From Flavobacterium sp. (GTDB lineage: Bacteria > Bacteroidota > Bacteroidia > Flavobacteriales > Flavobacteriaceae), in contig NZ_JANXUG010000012.1 in NCBI RefSeq assembly GCF_025352015.1, positions 49,164 through 113,163 of the forward strand: a DNA stretch of 64,000 bases, in the 5' to 3' direction. Each line of letters starts with the position of its first letter. Position 1 is the first letter of the stretch. Shown here piece by piece: positions 53,814-61,450 of this stretch. The notes below the pieces were generated by a model. That model was given only the letters and a program-made list of their open reading frames with translations. It made no database searches and was not told where the DNA came from. The position numbers and the translations under genes were made by a program.

Positions 53814-55103
53814 TTAAGAAATTAACTTTGCTAAATGTGCAGTCAAACTCTTTCTGGAATATTGCTGCAACCCAACCGCATGAACTTTTAGGTTTTGGTT
53901 TTTATATTCCTGATAGTATTTCAAAAGTAAGGCTTTTAGTTTTTCCTTTTCGTTGTAGGTAAAGAAAACGCCGGTATTGGTTGCCGTAATGATTTCAGCA
54001 AAATCGGAATCTTTTGGACCGATTGCTATTATTGGTCTTTCTGAAATCATATATTCAAAAAGTTTTCCTGGAATGATGCTTTTAGTTTCTTCGGAATTGA
54101 TTTCGATGAGTAACAAAACCTGTGATTTTCTTTGATGTTTGACAGCTTCCTGATGCGAAATATAACCCAAATTTTGGACGTAATCATTCAGCTTGAATTC
54201 GGAAATGGTATCTAAAACTTCCTGACTTGTGGCACCAATTAATTTCAGTCGGAAATCATTTTTGAAATCTGCATTTTCAGTAACCAATTCCTGTAATGCT
54301 TGCCAAAGTATTTTGGGATTTCTTTCGGATAAAAAGGAGCCAATATGTGCCAAAGTAAGTTTTTCGTCGAGCGGTTGCTTATCGATTTTTTCAATATCAT
54401 AGCCATTGGTAATGACTTCAATAGGTTTCGATGTAATTGCTTGAAATTCTGTTTTTGTGGTTCTGCTGGTTACTATAATTGTGTCGGCGGAATTTAAGAC
54501 TGCTGCCTCTAAAGCTTTGTGTTTTTTCTCTGCATACAAAGATAATTTCAAGGCTTTGTGATAGCCAATCGTTGTCCATGGATCACGGAAATCGGCTAAC
54601 CATTTTATGTTCAAATCTTTCTTTAACTCTAAACCAATTAAGTGCAGGCTGTGGGGTGGCCCCGATGTTATAATCGTGTCAATATGATTTTCTTCAATAT
54701 ATTTTTTCAAATACTTTACAGAAGGTTTTACCCAAAGAAACCGCGCATCGGGAATAAAAAGATTGCCGCGAACCCAAAGTAAAGTTTTCTCTAAAAAGGA
54801 TTGTTTCTTTTGATTTGGAATAATGCCAGAGCTTATTTTCTTGGTTTTGTTTTTTGAAAACATCGAAGCGAAACCATAAGGTTCGAAGATTTTGTTTTTG
54901 ATAATAACTGCTTTCTTCGAAACTTCACTCTGCAAACCTTCATCTATAATCGGATAAGTTGGATTTTTAGGAATATAGACAATCGGCTGAACATTAAAAT
55001 CTGGCAAATACTTGACAAACTTTAACCATCGCTGTACTCCGGGACCACCAGCTGGAGGCCAATAATAAGTGATGATTAAGAGTTTTTTGGTTTCAGGTTT
55101 CAA
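53814..55103 (-). CDS. Glycosyltransferase family 4-type
   Basis: This 429-residue GT-B enzyme begins LLIITYYWPPAGGPGVQRWLKF, a common flavobacterial start, and has the donor-binding region IPGKLFEYMISERPIIAIGP near the C-terminus. It starts with TTG at 55103, two bases after the stop of the nucleotidyltransferase gene; no ATG lies between the upstream in-frame stop and the domain. It is cytosolic or peripheral, and probably adds a sugar to an exported glycan. Donor and acceptor are unknown. Confidence 0.88.
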   Translation of the reverse strand: MKPETKKLLIITYYWPPAGGPGVQRWLKFVKYLPDFNVQPIVYIPKNPTYPIIDEGLQSEVSKKAVIIKNKIFEPYGFASMFSKNKTKKISSGIIPNQKKQSFLEKTLLWVRGNLFIPDARFLWVKPSVKYLKKYIEENHIDTIITSGPPHSLHLIGLELKKDLNIKWLADFRDPWTTIGYHKALKLSLYAEKKHKALEAAVLNSADTIIVTSRTTKTEFQAITSKPIEVITNGYDIEKIDKQPLDEKLTLAHIGSFLSERNPKILWQALQELVTENADFKNDFRLKLIGATSQEVLDTISEFKLNDYVQNLGYISHQEAVKHQRKSQVLLLIEINSEETKSIIPGKLFEYMISERPIIAIGPKDSDFAEIITATNTGVFFTYNEKEKLKALLLKYYQEYKNQNLKVHAVGLQQYSRKSLTAHLAKLIS

Positions 55104-55105
55104 GT

Positions 55106-55573
55106 TTAAGAATTAGATTTTTTATTGATTTTTTCTAATTCTTCAATATCTAAAATATCTTTTGGACGATTAGCTGCTTTTTTAGCTTTAATCAAATTTT
55201 CATAATCTAAAAAATAAACAGGAATGTCGTTAATTTCCGTAATGTAAGCTTTGTCTAAAAGTTGCTCAAAAGTATTATTTTCTAGACCTTTTACGGACGT
55301 CATAATATCTAATCGTAAATTAAAATTTAAAGTAATATCGGTCCAGCCAGGTATAAATTGCATTGTTTTTATGTTTTCAAAATCTCCTATTCCTGCTTTT
55401 TTCAAAGCGTCTCTTAAATTTTCTCTATTTTCAATCGAATCTTCAATAAATAAATCTACGTCTCCTGTATTTCTTCCGTAACCATATATACTTACTGCAA
55501 AGCCACCAATGGTCAAATATTTGACTTTATTTAAAAATAGATACTTCCAAATTTCAATTATTTGACTATCCAT
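55106..55573 (-). CDS. Nucleotidyltransferase (MNT-like/AbiEii-related, DUF6036-type)
   Basis: This 155-residue protein has the minimal nucleotidyltransferase pattern: YLTIGGFAVSIYGYGRNTGDVDLFIED, where GGxA and DVD give the nucleotide and metal sites, and a later LRLDIMTSVKG with the third Asp. The end, NLIKAKKAANRPKDILDIEEL, is typical of the DUF6036/AbiEii-related group, some of which are toxin components. It sits four bases after a 52-residue gene, a layout that resembles small two-gene MNT modules. The natural target, RNA or protein, is unknown. Confidence 0.8.
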   Translation of the reverse strand: MDSQIIEIWKYLFLNKVKYLTIGGFAVSIYGYGRNTGDVDLFIEDSIENRENLRDALKKAGIGDFENIKTMQFIPGWTDITLNFNLRLDIMTSVKGLENNTFEQLLDKAYITEINDIPVYFLDYENLIKAKKAANRPKDILDIEELEKINKKSNS

Positions 55574-55577
55574 TTAA

Positions 55578-55736
55578 CTATTTTGATATTTTTTTGGCTG
55601 TTTTCAAAAGATAGGATATTTCGATAATAGCCATCAGTTTTTCAAAACGCTGTTGCGAAGACATCTTTCTAATCTCATCAATATAACGTGACTCCATTCT
55701 GGCAGGATGAGCGTGATTTAATTTGCTTGGCTTCAT
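55578..55736 (-). CDS. 52-residue partner of the nucleotidyltransferase
   Basis: This short frame (ATG at 55736, stop at 55578) lies four bases upstream of the nucleotidyltransferase. The protein has a basic start (MKPSKLNHAHPARMES) and then two amphipathic helical segments (RYIDEIRKMSSQQRFEKLM and IIEISYLLKTAKK). I know of no named family, but a small helical protein with R-x-M-(S/T)-x(2)-(Q/E)-R-F placed before an MNT-like enzyme suggests a paired antitoxin or regulator. It is 32 bases after the YfhO stop. Confidence 0.6.
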   Translation of the reverse strand: MKPSKLNHAHPARMESRYIDEIRKMSSQQRFEKLMAIIEISYLLKTAKKISK

Positions 55737-55768
55737 TTTTGTTGAATTAGTATCTCAAATTTACAAAA

Positions 55769-58273
55769 TTAACTTGAACTATTTTGAATCCTTTTTCTAT
55801 CAAAATAAACGCCACCAATAATCACCAGCAACATTATTATTGAACTAAATAACACAATAGTACTTCCTGTTTTTACAACCTGTGGTTCAAATTTGAACTC
55901 GATAGTGTGTTTTCCTTTTGGGATTTGCATTCCGCGTAAAGTGTAATCAACTCTAAAAATAGCACTTTCTTTTCCGTCAATTGTAGCTTTCCAACCATTT
56001 TTATAATAGATTTCAGAAAAGACTGCGAAACCATCACCTGCACTATTAGAAGTGTAAATGAGATGATTTGGCTTGTATAAATCTAGTTTGATTGTTGCCA
56101 AACTATCTGTCAAATATTTTCTAGGTTTACCTAATTTTGACCAATTCCTATCTTGTGTAACAGCAACGTATTTGGAATCAATTTGACCTAAAACCTTTAT
56201 TTCATCGTCAGATGATTTTTCGAAATAAACATCTTTAACAAACCATGCATTTCCATTATAAAAAGGATTCACAATTGGAATATCGCCTTTTTCAGTGCCA
56301 ACAATCAAATACTTAATATTAAACGCATTGAGAACAGAAAGACTTTTGGTAATGGAAAGTGTTTTCGGGTCGATGATGCTGCCCAAATCTGCTATACTTT
56401 TTTGGATTTGATATTCGTAAACTTCCTTAAATCGTCTTGGCATAACGGCACTGTAGCCTCCAATTGATTTATGAAAATATGACGAACGCGGACTGTAAAT
56501 TCCGCCGGCAACTTCGTACACTCTATAGTTTGTTGTATCCTGAAGAATCAACGAATCGGCTTGTGTTGGTTGGTATGGTACAGCAACTTCCTGCGCGCTT
56601 CTGAATTGCTGTCCATCGTTACTTAAATAATTTTTATCTACAAAAAATAAATCGCAAACCATAAATACGCCAACCAAAATCACGGCTGTATTAGCTGCCA
56701 ATTTATTTTTGATATATAAATAAAGTGCGCCGAACGTAATGGTAATTAAAAATCCAGAACGCAATAAATCGGCTGAATATAAATCTCGTCTGTCGTCTTT
56801 AAGTGCCTCTATAAATTGTGGTCCGAATGATTTATCCGGATGTTGCTTCAAAGCTTCAATTAACTGACTGTCGATTTCACCAACAAAGTGGAACATGCCT
56901 TTGCATAAAAATAACAAAACAATAATTCCTAAAGTTGTTGCGCTGGTTTTCCATAAACTTTTCCAACGGTTTTCGTCATTGGTAAAAAACGATTGCAATC
57001 CCATAATGGCTAGAACCGGCACACACAATTCGAGTAAAACCTGAATAGAAGAAACGGCTCTAAACTTGTCATACATTGGAACATAATCAATAAAGAAATC
57101 CGTCAGTATCGATAAATTTTTCCCCCAAGAAAGTAATAAAGAGAATATAGCTCCGGCAAGGAAAGCATATTTTATTTTGCGTTCATCATGGTATAATGCC
57201 AATACAAAAAGGAAGAAAACTACAGCGCCAATATAAGCCGGAGCAGCTACCTGTGGCTGGTCGCCCCAATAGGTCACAGCGTAATTATCCGTAAGCTGAT
57301 GTGCTTCTTCTGGTGAAGCGCCATAATTGAGCATAAAATTATAAACATGGGAATCTTCGGTTAGCTTTTCATTGTTTCCACCACCGAATAATCTTGGTGC
57401 AAACAAATTTAAACTTTCTACAATGCCATAACTATATTCGGTGATATAGCTTCTATCCATGGCGATGTTAGCTTCTTTTTTAGTGCCATCTGTATTGAAA
57501 GTTAGTTCACTTTTACCACGTGTACTAAAGTCGGTATATTCTTTTGTCGCCATCAAACTTGTGGCATTTACACCCACAGCTAAAATGATTCCAACGGCAA
57601 ATGTTCCAAGTATTTTTGGCAATGATTTTAGATTCTTTTCCTTATAAAGTTGGTATACAAAAAAGAATCCCATGACTATCAAAAGCAGTAACAAATAGTA
57701 CGTCATTTGAAAGTGATTGGCAGTAATTTCGAGCGCAACAGCAAGCATGGTTAGAATTCCTCCAAGCAAATATCGCTTTCTAAAAACCAGAATAAAACCA
57801 GCAACTACAAACGGCATATAACCAATAGCATGTGCTTTAGCATTGTGCCCAACGCCCAGAATGACAATCAGATAAGTTGATAAGCCAAAAGCCAATGCGC
57901 CAAAAAAAGCTTTCAAAGGATCAACTCTAAAGACCAGCATTAAAACATAAAATCCTAAAAAGTAAAGGAATAAATAATCCGCCGGACGAGGCAGAAAACG
58001 AATAGCGTTATCCAACATTCCAATATAATCATTCGGATAATTGGCTCCAGCTTGATAGGTTGGCATTCCGCCAAAAGAGGAATTAGTCCAATAGGGTTCG
58101 GTATGATTTTCGGCTCTGAAATCAATTTGTTCTTTCGCCATTCCGGTATATTTTGCAATATCGGATTGGTAGATTTTTTTGCCTTGAATGATAGGATAGA
58201 AGTAAACTAAAGAGATAACAATAAAACCGATTATGGCTAAAAGATGAGGATAGTGCTTTTGAAGTTGCTTCAT
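55769..58273 (-). CDS. YfhO family membrane protein
   Basis: This 834-residue protein has a dozen or more hydrophobic helices through residue about 560 and a large extracytoplasmic C-terminal domain before a last helix (TGSTIVLFSSIIMLLVIIGGVY). The start has YPHLLAIIGFIVISLVYFYP and IYQSDIAKYTGMAKEQIDFR, typical of YfhO in Bacteroidota. YfhO proteins act in lipoteichoic acid or glycan glycosylation in Firmicutes; here the role is probably glycosylation or transport of a cell-surface polymer, in keeping with the glycosyltransferase and flippase that follow. Confidence 0.88.
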   Translation of the reverse strand: MKQLQKHYPHLLAIIGFIVISLVYFYPIIQGKKIYQSDIAKYTGMAKEQIDFRAENHTEPYWTNSSFGGMPTYQAGANYPNDYIGMLDNAIRFLPRPADYLFLYFLGFYVLMLVFRVDPLKAFFGALAFGLSTYLIVILGVGHNAKAHAIGYMPFVVAGFILVFRKRYLLGGILTMLAVALEITANHFQMTYYLLLLLIVMGFFFVYQLYKEKNLKSLPKILGTFAVGIILAVGVNATSLMATKEYTDFSTRGKSELTFNTDGTKKEANIAMDRSYITEYSYGIVESLNLFAPRLFGGGNNEKLTEDSHVYNFMLNYGASPEEAHQLTDNYAVTYWGDQPQVAAPAYIGAVVFFLFVLALYHDERKIKYAFLAGAIFSLLLSWGKNLSILTDFFIDYVPMYDKFRAVSSIQVLLELCVPVLAIMGLQSFFTNDENRWKSLWKTSATTLGIIVLLFLCKGMFHFVGEIDSQLIEALKQHPDKSFGPQFIEALKDDRRDLYSADLLRSGFLITITFGALYLYIKNKLAANTAVILVGVFMVCDLFFVDKNYLSNDGQQFRSAQEVAVPYQPTQADSLILQDTTNYRVYEVAGGIYSPRSSYFHKSIGGYSAVMPRRFKEVYEYQIQKSIADLGSIIDPKTLSITKSLSVLNAFNIKYLIVGTEKGDIPIVNPFYNGNAWFVKDVYFEKSSDDEIKVLGQIDSKYVAVTQDRNWSKLGKPRKYLTDSLATIKLDLYKPNHLIYTSNSAGDGFAVFSEIYYKNGWKATIDGKESAIFRVDYTLRGMQIPKGKHTIEFKFEPQVVKTGSTIVLFSSIIMLLVIIGGVYFDRKRIQNSSS

Positions 58274-58274
58274 G

Positions 58275-58322
58275 TTTTTAGTTGAAGGTTGATAGTGGTC
58301 AGTTGATAGTTCGTTAACAACT
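58275..58322. repeat. Degenerate short-word repeat (GTTGATAGTGGTCAGTTGATAG type)
   Basis: The gap between DUF4834 and YfhO is filled with near-repeats of AGTTGA(T/A)AG and its relatives. It is not coding. Confidence 0.4.
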
Positions 58323-58333
58323 GAAAGGCGAAT

Positions 58334-58585
58334 TTATTCTATTTCTTCAAAATCAACATAGTCGCCAACGATTTTTTTATCTTTTGGTTTTTCCGCCGTT
58401 TGATTTTGAGCAGCATTTTGGTTTTGATAATTTTGTTGTTGTTGCTGAAATTGTTGTGATGCTTTTTCGACTACTTTTTTGGCTAAAACGGGTAAAAACA
58501 AACGCGCTAAAAATTTCACAACATAATAGAAAATGACAATAAATAAAATAGTATCTAAAAGTGTTTGAAAAGATGCGGTTTCCAT
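58334..58585 (-). CDS. DUF4834 family small membrane protein
   Basis: This 83-residue protein has one membrane helix near the N-terminus (LLDTILFIVIFYYVVKFLARLFLP) and then a Gln/Asn-rich cytosolic tail (QQFQQQQQNYQNQNAAQNQ) ending in KKIVGDYVDFEEIE. The last motif is the hallmark of the DUF4834 family of Bacteroidota. Function unknown. It is the first gene of the leftward glycan block, 60 bases ahead of YfhO. Confidence 0.85.
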   Translation of the reverse strand: METASFQTLLDTILFIVIFYYVVKFLARLFLPVLAKKVVEKASQQFQQQQQNYQNQNAAQNQTAEKPKDKKIVGDYVDFEEIE

Positions 58586-58666
58586 AGTGAAAATAATTTT
58601 GTCAAAAATACTAAATTTCGCAATTTAAAATTTGGTTTGACTTCTTAAATAAATGATAAAATATAG

Positions 58667-58674
58667 TACTTTTG
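58667..58674 (+). promoter_or_regulatory. Promoter -7 element of the barrel-GNAT operon
   Basis: TACTTTTG is a full TAnnTTTG match, 36 bases before the ATG at 58710. A TTTG at 58636-58639 is 27 bases upstream, which is further than usual. Confidence 0.45.
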
Positions 58675-58709
58675 ATTGACAAAGTTTTATTGATTAATTT
58701 CCGTACCTT

Positions 58710-59672
58710 ATGACGACTATAAAAAATATGCTTGTGGCAAGTTTTCTTTTGATTTCTATTAGCCAGTACGCACAATATACAGACATTATTAACTCTAACA
58801 GACCTGGCAAATCGATGTCAGCATTTTCTGTTGGAAAAACGGTGATTCAAGCTGAAGTTGGATTGTATGGCATTAGAGAAAAACACGATTTATTGGGTTA
58901 TCAAGCCAATGGTTTTGGAACCGAACTTGATGCACGATATGGCGCGTTTTTTGACCAATTTGAGTTTGATCTTAATACACAATACCAGTATGATTGGTAT
59001 CAAGCGCCCCTGGTTAATGACACTCGAGGTGGCTTTAAACAGGTTACTTTAGGCGCAAAATATTTGGTTTATGATCCTTTCATAAAAGAGGATAAGCCAA
59101 ATTTATTGAGTTGGAAAGCCAATCATAGTTTCAAATGGAATCAATTTATTCCCGCAGTTGCCGTTTATGCTGGGGTGAATTTAAAGTTTGGAAACAATCC
59201 GTTTACCTTCCCGACGGACAGAATGATTAGCCCAAAAGTAATGATTATTACACAGCATCATTTTGGAAGTAAATGGGTTTGGGTAAACAATATTATTGCC
59301 GATAAATACATGACTGACTACCCAACATTGGGAATAATATCCACAATGACTCGAGGATTTAGCATGCTTTGGTCCGGATTTTTTGAGTTCCAGGGGTATA
59401 AAAGTGATTATTATGCTGATACCGTTTTCCGTCTTGGAGCTGCCTATTTGGTTCGTGAAAATATACAGTTAGATGCTTCTTTCAGTAAAAACATTAAAGA
59501 AACACCATCGTTACTTTTGGCAAATATTGGTATGGCTTGGCGTTTTGATAACAATTATGAAACAAATTATAAGCGGGTAAAAGGCGAAAAAAAATCAAAA
59601 AAAGATAAAGAATCAAAAAAAGATAAAGGCAAAAAACGTAAAGACGAAGTAGAATTAGAAAAGACCAAATAA
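58710..59672 (+). CDS. Outer-membrane barrel transporter-like protein with Lys-rich tail
   Basis: This 320-residue protein has a signal peptide (MLVASFLLISISQYAQ). About twelve amphipathic strands follow (FEFDLNTQYQYDWYQ, FKQVTLGAKYLVYDP, WNQFIPAVAVYAGVNLKFG, LDASFSKNIKETPSLLLANIGMAWRF), consistent with a phenol-degradation MetA-pathway-type transporter barrel. The barrel is followed by an unusual basic tail (KSKKDKESKKDKGKKRKD), partly from an 18-bp direct repeat. A C-terminal tail of this kind would stick into the periplasm. It ends TAA directly before the next ATG, so it is translationally linked to the GNAT-like gene. Confidence 0.75.
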   Translation: MTTIKNMLVASFLLISISQYAQYTDIINSNRPGKSMSAFSVGKTVIQAEVGLYGIREKHDLLGYQANGFGTELDARYGAFFDQFEFDLNTQYQYDWYQAPLVNDTRGGFKQVTLGAKYLVYDPFIKEDKPNLLSWKANHSFKWNQFIPAVAVYAGVNLKFGNNPFTFPTDRMISPKVMIITQHHFGSKWVWVNNIIADKYMTDYPTLGIISTMTRGFSMLWSGFFEFQGYKSDYYADTVFRLGAAYLVRENIQLDASFSKNIKETPSLLLANIGMAWRFDNNYETNYKRVKGEKKSKKDKESKKDKGKKRKDEVELEKTK

Positions 59673-60791
59673 ATGATTGACATAGTCGAAGCCAATACCA
59701 AAAAACTGCTTAAAGCCTTTGTGAAATTTCCATTTACTTTATATGAAAATAATCCATATTGGGTTCCGCCGTTGATTAATGATGAATTAGACACGTTCGA
59801 TAAAGAAAAAAATCCCGTCTTTAAATCGGCTGAAGCCACTTTTTATTTGGCATATCAAAACGATAAAGTGGTCGGAAGAATAGCTGCTATTATCAATTGG
59901 GATGAAGTCAACATTCAGAAAAAAAACAAAGTACGCTTTGGATGGTGGGATGTTATTGATGAAATTGAAGTGACCAAAGCATTGCTTGAAAAAGTTTATG
60001 AACTTGGCAAAAAAAACAATTTAGAATATGTAGAAGGACCGATGGGTTTTTCAAATTTGGATAAAGTTGGCGTTTTAACTACAGGTTTTGATGAGATTGG
60101 TTCAATGATTACGTGGTATAACTTTCCGTATTACGCGGAGCATTTAGAAAAACTGGGTTATGTTAAAGAAAAAGAATATCTCGAAAATAAATTTCCTTTT
60201 GCCAATGTTAAAGAAGAACTCTTTTTAAAGGCAGATGAATTGATTAAGCAGCGGTATCATTTACATGCTCTGAATTTCACCAAAAACAAAGACATTATGC
60301 CTTATGTAGGTAAGATGTTTGATTTGTTTAATGCTTCTTATGCAAACTTGTCGTCTTTTGTCGCTATTACTGATGAACAAAAAGAATATTTCAAAAACAA
60401 GTACATCAGTTTCATTAATCCTGAATATATCAAGTTCGTGATGGACAAAGATGATACCATGGTTGCTTTTAGTATTGTTATGCCCAGTTTTTCTGAAGCC
60501 TTGCAAAAAGCAAAAGGGAACCTGTTTCCTTTTGGATTTTATCATTTGCTAAAAGCCAAAAAAGAGAGCAAAGAAGTGCTTTTCTATTTAATAGGTGTTG
60601 CACCAGAATATCAAAGTAAAGGCGTAACAGCAATAATTTTTAACGAATATTATAAAACTTTTAATGAAAAGGGAATTCTAAACTGTATTAGAACCCCAGA
60701 ATTAGAAGATAATCACGCCATTCACAATATGTGGAAACATTTTGATCCCTCAACTTTTAGAACAAGAAAAACCTATAAAATTGATTTATAA
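59673..60791 (+). CDS. GNAT-like N-acetyltransferase fold protein
   Basis: This 372-residue protein starts directly after the barrel stop codon (TAAATG). Residues about 1-110 and 300-372 show GNAT-fold elements: WVPPLINDELDTFDKEKNPVF, EATFYLAYQNDKVVGRIAAI, the acyl-CoA region IGVAPEYQSKGVTAIIFNEYYKTF, and the end LEDNHAIHNMWKHFDPSTFRTRKTYKI. Proteins of this shape occur in many Bacteroidota beside outer-membrane proteins. The Gln/Gly motif of the CoA loop is partly kept. The acceptor is unknown. Confidence 0.82.
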   Translation: MIDIVEANTKKLLKAFVKFPFTLYENNPYWVPPLINDELDTFDKEKNPVFKSAEATFYLAYQNDKVVGRIAAIINWDEVNIQKKNKVRFGWWDVIDEIEVTKALLEKVYELGKKNNLEYVEGPMGFSNLDKVGVLTTGFDEIGSMITWYNFPYYAEHLEKLGYVKEKEYLENKFPFANVKEELFLKADELIKQRYHLHALNFTKNKDIMPYVGKMFDLFNASYANLSSFVAITDEQKEYFKNKYISFINPEYIKFVMDKDDTMVAFSIVMPSFSEALQKAKGNLFPFGFYHLLKAKKESKEVLFYLIGVAPEYQSKGVTAIIFNEYYKTFNEKGILNCIRTPELEDNHAIHNMWKHFDPSTFRTRKTYKIDL

Positions 60792-60847
60792 TTTTTTTAA
60801 AAAAGTATAACCAACTTATTATTAGTGATATAATAATTATATAGAGC

Positions 60848-60877
60848 AAACCTTTTTATTTATAAAGAGGTTTTTTT
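60848..60877 (+). terminator. Terminator of the barrel-GNAT operon
   Basis: AAACCTTTTTAT (60848-60859) and ATAAAGAGGTTT (60862-60873) form a 12-bp stem with one G-T pair, followed by a T run. Confidence 0.75.
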
Positions 60878-61450
60878 ATGCCCAAAAAAAATAATATTTT
60901 GCTTTTCACTAGTTATTATCTTTAAAAAAATAAGAATACTTCTATATTAAAATATAAAATAGTGCATTTCATAGATTTTATTTGTATTTTAATCGATAAA
61001 TTGAATAATATTGTTTTGTAAAATTCCAGTTCAAAGTTCTCTGTGGATGTTTATTGCACAAGTTCTAAAAAGTGCTTTTTTTTGGATATAAAAACAATAT
61101 TTTTATTTTAATGAAAATATTCGTACGAATTAAAAAATATTGTATTTCAGCGGATATATTTACTTTTAATAGATAAATTGCTTATTTAGAAGTATTTTCT
61201 TCTTCTTTATAACTTTCATTTTATCACAATATTTTAAATCTTATTTATTTAAAATATTAAATAATAATAATATTCTTTGTTAAAATGTTAAAAAATTAAT
61301 TTAGTTAAAAAAAATGAATTTTGTTGATAACTAATGATAACTATTTTTTAGAAAAAAACTTACATTTTTAAGATGTTAAATTTTGGCAATCTTTTGATTT
61401 GAAAGTATTTAAATCTAAAAATTGAGTATCATTGCAATTCCAAATTTAAA
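60878..61450. other. AT-rich intergenic region, nothing clear seen
   Basis: This gap after the GNAT terminator and before the NHL gene is very AT-rich. It holds a 12-bp palindrome ATTCGTACGAAT (61119-61130), many short A/T runs, and a possible -7 element TATCATTG at 61427-61434 (one mismatch) just upstream of the NHL gene. No coding frame above about 30 codons looks protein-like. The length leaves room for regulatory DNA or a small RNA. Confidence 0.55.

Noticed and set aside
61011..61084. A possible small RNA: TTGTTTTG element followed by GCAC-GTGC and a T run
   Set aside because: The stem is only 4 bp and the promoter match is imperfect. In DNA this AT-rich such patterns arise often by chance.
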